A DNA stretch of 64,000 bases from NCBI RefSeq assembly GCF_000025965.1, contig NC_006513.1:3837400-3901399 (forward strand), given 5' to 3'. This document shows, one piece after another, positions 54,036-61,018 of the stretch. Every line of letters begins with the position of its first letter. Positions within the stretch are counted from its first letter, which is position 1. The notes below the pieces were generated by a model that saw only the letters and a program-made list of their open reading frames with translations, ran no database searches and was not told where the DNA came from. The DNA comes from Aromatoleum aromaticum EbN1 (GTDB taxonomy: Bacteria; Pseudomonadota; Gammaproteobacteria; Burkholderiales; Rhodocyclaceae). The translations under genes were made by a program, and so were the position numbers.

Positions 54036-54938
54036 TCAGCGGCGCAGTTCGAAGACCAGTGCGCGGATCATGCGTTCGGCTTGGCCAAGGTAGGAGCGGC
54101 CAAAGAGGTTGAGGTGGTTCAGGACGTGATACAGGTTGTAGAGGGCCTTTCTTTGCTCGTAGCCTTCATCCAGCGGCCACGCAGTGCGGTAGGCAGCGTA
54201 AAAGGCCGTCGGAAACCCGCCGAAAAGCTCGCTCATCGCGAGATCCGCCTCACGGTCGCCGCGATATACCGCAGGATCGAAGATCACCGGCGTGCCGTCG
54301 GCATCGATTGCGGCATTGCCGCTCCACAGGTCGCCATGAAGCAGGCTCGGCCGCGGGCGGTAATCGAGGAACAACGCGGGCACGCGCTCGAGCAGCTGGT
54401 CGGCTTCGCGCCCCAAGGCGCCGCCATGGCCCCTGGAGCGCGCCAGCTGCAGTTGCGGGGTCAGGCGGCAGCGCACGAAGAATCGCGCCCATCCGTCGTG
54501 TTGCACATTGGTCTGGGGATTGGCGCCGATGAAGTTGTCGCGTGCCCAGCCAAAGCGCTCGCCGGTATCGTGGTGCAGCTTCGCCAGTGCTTCGGCGAAG
54601 CGCTGCCCGTCTTCTGCGCTCGCGAGCGGGCGCAGCTGCAGCCATTCCAGGAGCAGGAAGGCTTCGTCGGCGGTCGCGCCACTTGCCAGGACGCGCGGGA
54701 CCCGGAAAGCGTTGCAGGCGGCCAGCGCGGCCAGACCGTCGACTTCCGCCTCGAACATCGGCAGCGCGGCAGCATCGTTCAGCTTGAGAAAATAACGTTG
54801 TTCGCCGGCACGGATTTCGAGCGCACGACTGATGGAGCCGCTGCTCGTTGTCCATACTTCGGCGCGGGAAAAGCTGATGCCGGCGGCAGCAGTGAGGGCA
54901 CACTCAAGTTCGACGCTCAGGTTTTGAGGGGCTTCCAC
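54036..54938 (-). CDS. Fructosamine kinase family protein
   Basis: The protein of about 300 residues has a kinase-like fold: GSISRALEIRAGEQRYFLKLN at the N-terminus, WARDNFIGANPQTNVQHDGWARFFVRCRLTPQL, the catalytic LLHGDLWSGNAAIDADGTPVIFDPAVYRGDREADLAM and ALYNLYHVLNHLNLFG. The family phosphorylates ketosamines on glycated proteins to allow their repair. GTG at 54938 has GGGAG upstream; TTG at 54965 would add nine residues. It lies 33 bases downstream of the glycosyltransferase end on the same strand. Confidence 0.88.
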   Translation of the reverse strand: MEAPQNLSVELECALTAAAGISFSRAEVWTTSSGSISRALEIRAGEQRYFLKLNDAAALPMFEAEVDGLAALAACNAFRVPRVLASGATADEAFLLLEWLQLRPLASAEDGQRFAEALAKLHHDTGERFGWARDNFIGANPQTNVQHDGWARFFVRCRLTPQLQLARSRGHGGALGREADQLLERVPALFLDYRPRPSLLHGDLWSGNAAIDADGTPVIFDPAVYRGDREADLAMSELFGGFPTAFYAAYRTAWPLDEGYEQRKALYNLYHVLNHLNLFGRSYLGQAERMIRALVFELRR

Positions 54939-54998
54939 CGCAGGACTCCCGGTTTGTGGACGCAAGGCTCTCTGAAATCGGCAAGCACAATGAATCCC

Positions 54999-56190
54999 CT
55001 ATGCAACAGTGAAACTGGACCGACCAGCATAATAATCCGCTCGTACGGATGGAACAGGCAAGATAGCCATCGCAGGATGGAGCGATTGTTGCGGTTGTTG
55101 CATGGAGGGGCGAGGCAGACCGGCCGCGGCCGGCCGCCTTGCAGCGGCAAGCAGATCGAGCGCCTGCCCGATCGCGTCTTCGGGAGGGATGTCCGCGACG
55201 AAGGACGCCGTATGTTCGCAGCGCTGCTCGATCGTGTTGGCGCCGCACTCCGGGCATGCGAGGCGCCAGGAGAGCAAGGGGCGGTGTCGGGTGCGGCTGG
55301 TGGGGCCGCCGTTTATGAGATTGCCGCACCAATAGATGCCGACAGATGCCGTCCCGACCGCACGGGCGAGATGCAGGGGACCGGAATCGTTCGCAACAAT
55401 AAGGGCCGCTTGGGCGAGAACCCCGGTGAGGAGGGAGAGCGTTGAGTCGGGGCCCAGGTCGATGAAAGGGTGACGCATTTTTTCGGCCAACTCGCCCAGT
55501 TGCGGCCGCTCGTCACCCGTGGCATTCACGACGACCACCGCACCGGCGTCCCCCAACGCATCGCCGACCGCGGCGAAGCTGGCGGCTGGCCAGCGACGTC
55601 GCGGGTCGGAAGCTCCGAGATGAAGCACGGCAATAGTCTTGCCCGGGGGCAGGACGGCGCAGGCAGCAGTCAGATCCTCCTCCGTGACGCTCATCCGCGG
55701 CTCCCTGCCGGCCGCACGCCCGCCGGCCAACGCCACGACCTCGAGATAGCGGAAAACCTCGGGCTGGTAATAGATATACGGGACTGAAAATTCGAGCGGC
55801 TCGGCGTCGGCGGCGCACAAACCAAAAGTGTGTCGCGCCCCCAGTCGCTTGACGAAAGGGTTGGACCATCGCCCCCCCGCCGTGCAACTGGAACGCCAGA
55901 TCGAAGCGTTCTGCGCGCATCGCGTGGAAGAACAAACCGAGTTCCGCCGCATCTTCCCGGGCGTCTTCCGGAGCGCCGACTCCCCGGGCGGCGGGCAACT
56001 CGACAACTCGGTCAATTGCCCCTGGGCGCCCGCTCAGATAGGCCCGGTGCCAGGCTTTTCCCAGCAGTACGATTTCGGCGTCGGGAAAGGTCGCGCGAAG
56101 CGCCTCGAGGGCCGGAAGACAGAAGATGTAGTCGCCGATGCCGTTGGCACGAAGCACGGCGATCTTGCGAACCTCACCGAAATTCGCCAT
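54999..56190 (-). pseudogene. Glycosyltransferase family 9, frameshifted at a G7 tract
   Basis: Two overlapping frames together spell a GT9 (heptosyltransferase-like) protein of about 396 residues. The N-terminal part (MANFGEVRKIAVLRANGIGDYIFCLPALEALRATFPDAE) runs to AFQLHGGG. From there the homology continues in the next frame (RWSNPFVKRLGARHTFGLCAADAEP, then TIAVLHLGASDPRRRWPAASFAAVGDAL, ALIVANDSGPLHLARAVGTASVGIYWCGN). The break falls in a run of seven G on the coding strand (55872-55878); six G would restore one frame. A GAGGGATGAAG ribosome site precedes ATG 56190. GT9 enzymes add heptose or similar sugars to lipopolysaccharide. The frame change may be real, phase-variable, or a sequencing error. 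Confidence 0.85.
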
Positions 56191-56508
56191 GGCTTCATCC
56201 CTCTTTCAATGTATTGTCGATTTTTCTTCTGCTGGCGTCACGATGGCGGAGTCCGCACCGTTTCGGGCTCGATCGCCGCCCGGAGTCGGTCCGGGCCGGA
56301 GAACGATGCTGCAGACTTATGCGCCACTTGAACAAACGCCGGGCCGCATGTTTCGCAACGGTGGAAAAATTCGCTTCCGCGGGCGCCCGGCGCGCGCTCC
56401 TTGCGATTCCGCAAGCGCCGAGTAGTATTCCAATTGCACTTGCTGGAATACGCATCACTGGGAGAGCCGCGCGCTCGATGATCCGAACAACATAAGGAGT
56501 GGAGAACC
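56191..56508. other. Intergenic region without a supported gene
   Basis: The 318 bases between the divergent glycosyltransferase and Yip1-family genes hold no frame with a plausible protein. The 3' part contains a perfect 8-bp dyad with an 11-base loop (56425-56451), listed separately. The left part has T-rich sequence near 56220-56230 and may hold the promoter of the glycosyltransferase. Confidence 0.6.
56425..56451. promoter_or_regulatory. Inverted repeat upstream of the Yip1-family gene
   Basis: GTATTCCA-ATTGCACTTGC-TGGAATAC is a perfect dyad 58-84 bases ahead of ATG 56509. It could be an operator or an RNA hairpin. No regulator gene is adjacent. Confidence 0.4.
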
Positions 56509-57081
56509 ATGAACCTGATGCAGTATCCGATGATGCTCTTTTCGACACACGGCGGCTGGGACGACGTGCAGCGCAGGCACCCGAGCCAGAGGAAGCTGTT
56601 CCTGATGCTCGTGTTGCCGTTGTCGATCCTTCCGCCGGTGATGATTTTACAGGCGGCGTCAGGAGTGGGCGCTCAGGTTTTTCCGGGTGCGCCGTTCAGC
56701 GCCTGGATACTGGGCGCGCTGCTGTTTTTCATCGCCGAGCAGATCAGCGTTCCGCTGATGGCCGGAGTGATCCGCAGGGGGTGCGTCGCCAAGGGGGCAA
56801 GCGGGGATCTGGCCGGGGCGTACGCGGTCGCGGGGATCGCACCGGTGCCGCTGTGGCTTTCATCGCTCGCGCTGCTCGCCGGTCAAATCTGGGTTGTCGT
56901 GCTGATCGCGTTCGCCGCGCTTCTCGCGTCAGGTGTCCTGATCCACCACGGTGTCGAACGGCTGCTCGGGGTCGAGGAGGAAGTGAATGCAAGCGACGTC
57001 GCGGTCCAGGTCATCAGCCTCGGCGTGCTCGCGTGGGGCGCGCTGGTGCTGGTCGCGGCCGCGCCGCTGCTGCTGTCGTAG
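56509..57081 (+). CDS. Yip1-family membrane protein
   Basis: The 190-residue protein has about five hydrophobic helices and a Yip1-domain pattern: WDDVQRRHPSQRKLFLMLVLPLSILPPVMILQA, then LAGAYAVAGIAPVPLWLSSLALLAGQIW and HHGVERLLGVEEEVNASDVAVQVISLGVLAWG. Bacterial Yip1 proteins are uncharacterised. AAGGAGTGGAGAACC precedes the ATG, a strong ribosome site. Confidence 0.82.
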   Translation: MNLMQYPMMLFSTHGGWDDVQRRHPSQRKLFLMLVLPLSILPPVMILQAASGVGAQVFPGAPFSAWILGALLFFIAEQISVPLMAGVIRRGCVAKGASGDLAGAYAVAGIAPVPLWLSSLALLAGQIWVVVLIAFAALLASGVLIHHGVERLLGVEEEVNASDVAVQVISLGVLAWGALVLVAAAPLLLS

Positions 57082-57265
57082 GGGAAACCGCCGGGACGGT
57101 GCCGATCGAGCCGTCGCGTCAGGGCCGACCGCAAATCCGGCGGCACGCGGGAAAACACGGGCGAGGAGTTTCCCCTCTCAGGCGCGGGAGCTCCTCTCGA
57201 ACCCGGAGCAACTCATTCCAACTCGATCGTCAGCCAGGACCCATAAACCCTTCAAAATCCATAAG

Positions 57266-58030
57266 TTACCGATTATAGGATCTCTTGATACCGCCAATGA
57301 TACCGTCAGGCAATCGTGCCTTTGGAGCAGTTACCCCCGTTTCCCAAACAGTCTCCGCAATCAGAACCTCGGCCGGGATGCCGAGGCCTTGGTGCAATCT
57401 ACGGATCATGCCAAGTGTCAAGGGGCGCTTGCGGTTCAGGATTTCGTAGACACGGTTGCTCCTGCCGATGAACGGCTCCAGATCCTTCACCGACAGGCCG
57501 CTTTGCTCCATCCGGAATTTGATCGCTTCGACCGGATCCGGCGCCCCGATGGGGAAATGCTTGGCTTCATAGGCTTTCACCAAGGTGGTCAGAATATCCA
57601 GACGGTCTCCCTCCGGGGTGCCCGGATCGGGGTCGAACTCCATCAAGGCCGAAATTTCCTTCAGCGTCGCCTTGTAATCGATTTCGGTGTGAATAGGGCG
57701 GATATTCATGTGGTCCTCCATGGTCACCCAGACCATTTCAACGGTTTCTGCGTCCACTTCATCGTATTCCTTGTGGGTGCCGACGAATTTCACGTAGACG
57801 ACCTGCAGCCTGCAGGCCATGGCCACGATCAACCGGTAGTCGTTGCCTTTGATGTTGAAAACGACGCGCCGGTTCTTGAGGATGCTGGCGCTGCGGTACT
57901 GCGCCCTGATGTCTGATGGTTGGGTCCACGACGCTTTGGCCGCTTCCTCAAACCAAGCCTTCAAAGGCTGCTCGGCGTCCGGATGAAGTCTCCAGAAGTC
58001 TCGAAGGGTGGAGACGGCTATCACTCGCAT
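57266..58030 (-). CDS. higBA: Fused HigB toxin - HigA antitoxin
   Basis: One frame of 254 codons holds both parts of a HigBA module. Residues 1-97 match the HigB mRNA interferase (MRVIAVSTLRDFWRLHPDAE, RVVFNIKGNDYRLIVAMACR, YVKFVGTHKEYD). Residues 98-107 form a short linker. Residues 108-226 match HigA (MNIRPIHTEIDYKATLKEIS, helix-turn-helix near 178-222, LTLGMIRRLHQGLGIPAEVL), with a 28-residue tail. In known operons HigB and HigA are separate, toxin first. The HigA ATG (57709) still has GGAGG five bases upstream, so free HigA may be made by internal initiation. ATG 58030 is used; GTG 58039 is possible. It is divergent from the Wadjet-like operon and less GC-rich than its neighbours. Confidence 0.85.
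   Translation of the reverse strand: MRVIAVSTLRDFWRLHPDAEQPLKAWFEEAAKASWTQPSDIRAQYRSASILKNRRVVFNIKGNDYRLIVAMACRLQVVYVKFVGTHKEYDEVDAETVEMVWVTMEDHMNIRPIHTEIDYKATLKEISALMEFDPDPGTPEGDRLDILTTLVKAYEAKHFPIGAPDPVEAIKFRMEQSGLSVKDLEPFIGRSNRVYEILNRKRPLTLGMIRRLHQGLGIPAEVLIAETVWETGVTAPKARLPDGIIGGIKRSYNR
57707..57719 (-). promoter_or_regulatory. Internal ribosome-binding site and ATG for HigA
   Basis: GGAGG at 57719-57715 stands five bases before the ATG at 57709-57707, which opens the HigA part of the fused frame. Such a perfect site inside a coding frame suggests a relict or active start for a free antitoxin. Confidence 0.6.
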
Positions 58031-58042
58031 CAGCAGCACTTC

Positions 58043-58059
58043 AGTCCCAACTTGGGACT
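58043..58059. promoter_or_regulatory. Perfect 17-bp palindrome, candidate HigA operator
   Basis: AGTCCCAA-C-TTGGGACT is a perfect 8-bp dyad around one base, 13 bases upstream of the fused higBA start. HigA and HigBA complexes repress their own promoters by binding such palindromes. It also lies 107 bases ahead of the jetA start, within the shared intergenic region. Binding is inferred. Confidence 0.65.
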
Positions 58060-58079
58060 ATCGCAAGTAGCTTCCAGGC

Positions 58080-58108
58080 TTTAGTCCGGTAGCGCAAACG
58101 CATATACT
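58080..58108 (+). promoter_or_regulatory. Candidate promoter of the Wadjet-like operon
   Basis: TATACT at 58103-58108 is a good -10 hexamer; TTTAGT 17 bases upstream is only a weak -35. It points toward jetA, whose ATG is 59 bases downstream, and starts 21 bases from the palindrome. Confidence 0.35.
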
Positions 58109-58166
58109 CGACAACCGCTCGCATTGTTGCCAACATCGGACGAAGAAAACCCCCAGAATCCAACCC

Positions 58167-59684
58167 ATGCCATTTACGGACACATCGGCCGACCTGTTCC
58201 GACACGTCAGCGCGGACAAGGCCGGCATCTACCGCAGCATCATGGCGAGCTTCGCCGCGGCAAAGCGCCAGTTCAGACTCCACATGCGTCCCGACGAGGT
58301 GCTGGCCGAAGCCCGGTGGACCGATGGCGTGCCGAAACTCGAGGAGGTCCAGGCCGCGCTCGCCCAACTGGCCGAGTGGGGCAACCTCGAGGCGCAACCC
58401 GACACCGCACGCGTCGCCAGCATCAGCGACTTCTACCGCGCTCGCTTCCTCTACCGGCTTTCGCATGGCGGCGAGGCGGTCGAGACGGCGCTCGCCGCCT
58501 TCGCCGCGGCGCTCGGCCGGCGGGCGGAACTGCAGACGGTCGCGCTCGAAGACATCGCCAACCGGCTCAAGACCCTGCTCGCGCTGGCCGACGCACCCAC
58601 GCCGGACGCGGCGAAGGTGCACGAAACCCTGCGCGATCTGGTGCGCGTGTTCGAAAGCCTCGCCGACAACGCCCAGGCCTTCATGGCCGGTATGGCGCGC
58701 AGCATCGAGCTGCAGCAGGCCGATGCCACGGCGGTGCTGGCCTACAAGCAACGGCTGATCGACTACCTCGAACGCTTCATCGGCGACCTCGTCGGACGCT
58801 CCGGCGCGATCGCGCAGCACATCGCCTCGCTGCATCCGCGCATCGATCCACTGCTGTGGGCGGCCGCGCAGCGCGAAGCACGCGACGCCGCGCCGGGCGA
58901 TGACCAAGCGCAGGCCGACGCGCTCGCGCAGCGCCAGCAGGCTTGGCGTGAACGCTGGGGAGGCCTGCGCGGCTGGTTCGTCAGCACCCATCATGAACCG
59001 CCGCAGGCCGAGGTGCTGCGCTCGAAGGCACGGGCGGCGATTCCGCAGCTGCTGGCCGCGGTCGCGGCGCTCAATGAGCGGCGCAGCGGGCGCAGCGATC
59101 GCTCGGCCGACTTCCGCGTGCTCGCCGGCTGGTTCGCGACCTGCGCAAGCGACGACGACGCGCACCGCCTGGGGCGAGCCGCCTTCGCCCTCAATCCGGC
59201 CCGCCATTTCTCGCTGAACCCAGGCGCCGGCCATGAGCTGCCGGCCACCACGCCGTGGGCCGAGGCACCGCCCCTGCGCATCCATCCGCGCCTGCGCGAG
59301 TACGGCGAAGCCGCCCCGCGGGGGCCGCTGCCGAAGGTGCGAGAGCGCAACGAGGAGCGCGCCCTGCTCGCGCGCCAGTTGCGTGAAGAACATCTGCAGG
59401 TCGAAGCCGCGCGGGCGCGCCTGGCCACCGGCCGGACGACGCGCCTGTCGGAGATCGGCCACCTCGATCCACACGCCTTCGCGTTGTTCCTGTCACTGCT
59501 CGGCGAGGCGCTGACCGCACAATCGTCCCCCGAAGACGTGGTTGAACGTCAGACCGGCGACGGCCTGCTGCGCATTCGCCTCGAGCCGCTGGAAACGCAC
59601 ACGCGGGCCGAAGTCGTCACTGACGCCGGTATCTTTGCCGGCCGCGACCACCTCATCACGATCACCGACACGCAAGCACCCTGA
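58167..59684 (+). CDS. jetA: Wadjet JetA-like protein (DUF2397, TIGR02677)
   Basis: The 505-residue protein fits the DUF2397 family: ADLFRHVSADKAGIYRSIMASFAAAKRQFRLHMRPDEVLAEARW at the N-terminus (winged-helix, kleisin-like), then YRARFLYRLSHGGEAVETAL, and a charged C-terminal region RNEERALLARQLREEHLQVE. In Wadjet systems this component joins with DUF2398 and an SMC-like ATPase to form a complex that recognises and cuts small plasmids. No clear Shine-Dalgarno precedes the ATG. Its stop overlaps the jetB start (TGATG). It is divergent from fused higBA. Confidence 0.85.
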   Translation: MPFTDTSADLFRHVSADKAGIYRSIMASFAAAKRQFRLHMRPDEVLAEARWTDGVPKLEEVQAALAQLAEWGNLEAQPDTARVASISDFYRARFLYRLSHGGEAVETALAAFAAALGRRAELQTVALEDIANRLKTLLALADAPTPDAAKVHETLRDLVRVFESLADNAQAFMAGMARSIELQQADATAVLAYKQRLIDYLERFIGDLVGRSGAIAQHIASLHPRIDPLLWAAAQREARDAAPGDDQAQADALAQRQQAWRERWGGLRGWFVSTHHEPPQAEVLRSKARAAIPQLLAAVAALNERRSGRSDRSADFRVLAGWFATCASDDDAHRLGRAAFALNPARHFSLNPGAGHELPATTPWAEAPPLRIHPRLREYGEAAPRGPLPKVRERNEERALLARQLREEHLQVEAARARLATGRTTRLSEIGHLDPHAFALFLSLLGEALTAQSSPEDVVERQTGDGLLRIRLEPLETHTRAEVVTDAGIFAGRDHLITITDTQAP

Positions 59685-61006
59685 TGACAACCGACAGCAC
59701 CGCGATCGGCCAGCAGCAGGCCCTCCATCAACGCGAGGAGTTAACCGCCGCGCTGCGCGCCCTGTTGATGACCCCGCTGATGACGCCGGCACACACGGAG
59801 TTCGCCGCGGTGCGCCGCCACGCCGATGCGTTGCGCGAATGGTTCATCCGCGAGACCGGCTGGCCGCTGCATATCGAGCGCGATGCGGCGCGCCTGTACA
59901 AGCGTCCGGCCGATGTGAACGACGCGACGCGCGGGCTGCCCGGCTACGAGCGCCGCCGCTACGTGTTGCTGTGCCTGGCCTGCGCGGTGCTCGAGCGCGC
60001 CGACCCGCAGATCACGCTGCGCGTGCTCGGCGACCGGCTGCTCGCCCTCGCCGCGGACCCGGCGCTGGCGGCCCTCGGTTTCAGCTTCACGCTCCAGGCG
60101 CAGCACGAGCGGCGCGAGCTGGTCGCGGTGTGCCGCACGCTGCTCGAACTCGGTGTCCTGCAGCGCGTGGCCGGTGATGAGGCAGGCTTCATACACGGCG
60201 GCAACGAAGGCCCGGACAGCCTCCATGATGCGCTCTACGACGTGCAGCGGCGGATCCTCGCCGGAGTGCTCGCAGCATCGCGGGGCCCGTCGACGTGGCC
60301 TGCGGACGAAGCCCCGGTCACGCTCGAGGCGCGGCTCACCGCGCTGGTGGCGGAGCCCGTGCCGGACAGCGACGAGGGCCGGCGCACGACGCTGCGCCAT
60401 CACTTGGCGCGCCGCCTGCTCGACGATCCGGTGATCTACCTCGACCGCCTCGACGCCGATCAGCGCGCCTACTTCATGAACCAGCGCGGCACGATGGCCA
60501 CCCGGCTGTGCGACGCCACCGGGCTGGTCGCCGAACAGCGCGCCGAGGGTCTGGCGCTGGCCGACGAGGACGGCGAGCTGACCGACGTGGCGATGCCGGC
60601 CGAAGGCACCGAAGCGCATGTCACCCTGCTCGTGACCGAGTTCCTCACAAGTCGATCGCCGGGCCGTCCCAAGATCGACTTGGCCCCCGTGGGGGGCGGC
60701 TCGGGCGATCTTTCCGAGCCGGGGGCACTGCTCACTGCACGCGCGAACAGCCGCACAAACACCGACGAAGTCGCCGCATTCATCGCCAGCGCACGCGGGC
60801 GCTTCGGCAAATTCTGGCGTAAGTCGGCACGTGAAGCAGGCTCGGAGCACGAGCTGGCGGCGACCGCGCTCGACCGCTTGCAGCGACTTCAACTGCTCGA
60901 ACACGATGGCACCGGCGTGCGACCCTTGCCGGCGCTGGCGCGTTTCGCCGTCGGCGAGGCCGAGCTCAGGCCCGCGGCGCCCGTTGCCACCGGCACCCTA
61001 TTTTGA
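59684..61006 (+). CDS. jetB: Wadjet JetB-like protein (DUF2398, TIGR02678)
   Basis: The 440-residue protein fits DUF2398: ALHQREELTAALRALLMTPLMTPAHTEFAAVRRHADALREWFIRETGWPLHIERDAARLYKRP, then LPGYERRRYVLLCLACAVLERADPQITLRVLGD, DVQRRILAGVLAASRGPSTWP and the C-terminal VAAFIASARGRFGKFWRKSAREAGSE. It likely contains winged-helix domains and works as the KITE-like partner of the ATPase. It overlaps jetA by one base, and jetC follows after 12 bases, so the three are one operon. Confidence 0.85.
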   Translation: MTTDSTAIGQQQALHQREELTAALRALLMTPLMTPAHTEFAAVRRHADALREWFIRETGWPLHIERDAARLYKRPADVNDATRGLPGYERRRYVLLCLACAVLERADPQITLRVLGDRLLALAADPALAALGFSFTLQAQHERRELVAVCRTLLELGVLQRVAGDEAGFIHGGNEGPDSLHDALYDVQRRILAGVLAASRGPSTWPADEAPVTLEARLTALVAEPVPDSDEGRRTTLRHHLARRLLDDPVIYLDRLDADQRAYFMNQRGTMATRLCDATGLVAEQRAEGLALADEDGELTDVAMPAEGTEAHVTLLVTEFLTSRSPGRPKIDLAPVGGGSGDLSEPGALLTARANSRTNTDEVAAFIASARGRFGKFWRKSAREAGSEHELAATALDRLQRLQLLEHDGTGVRPLPALARFAVGEAELRPAAPVATGTLF

Positions 61007-61018
61007 GCCCCCTGTCCC

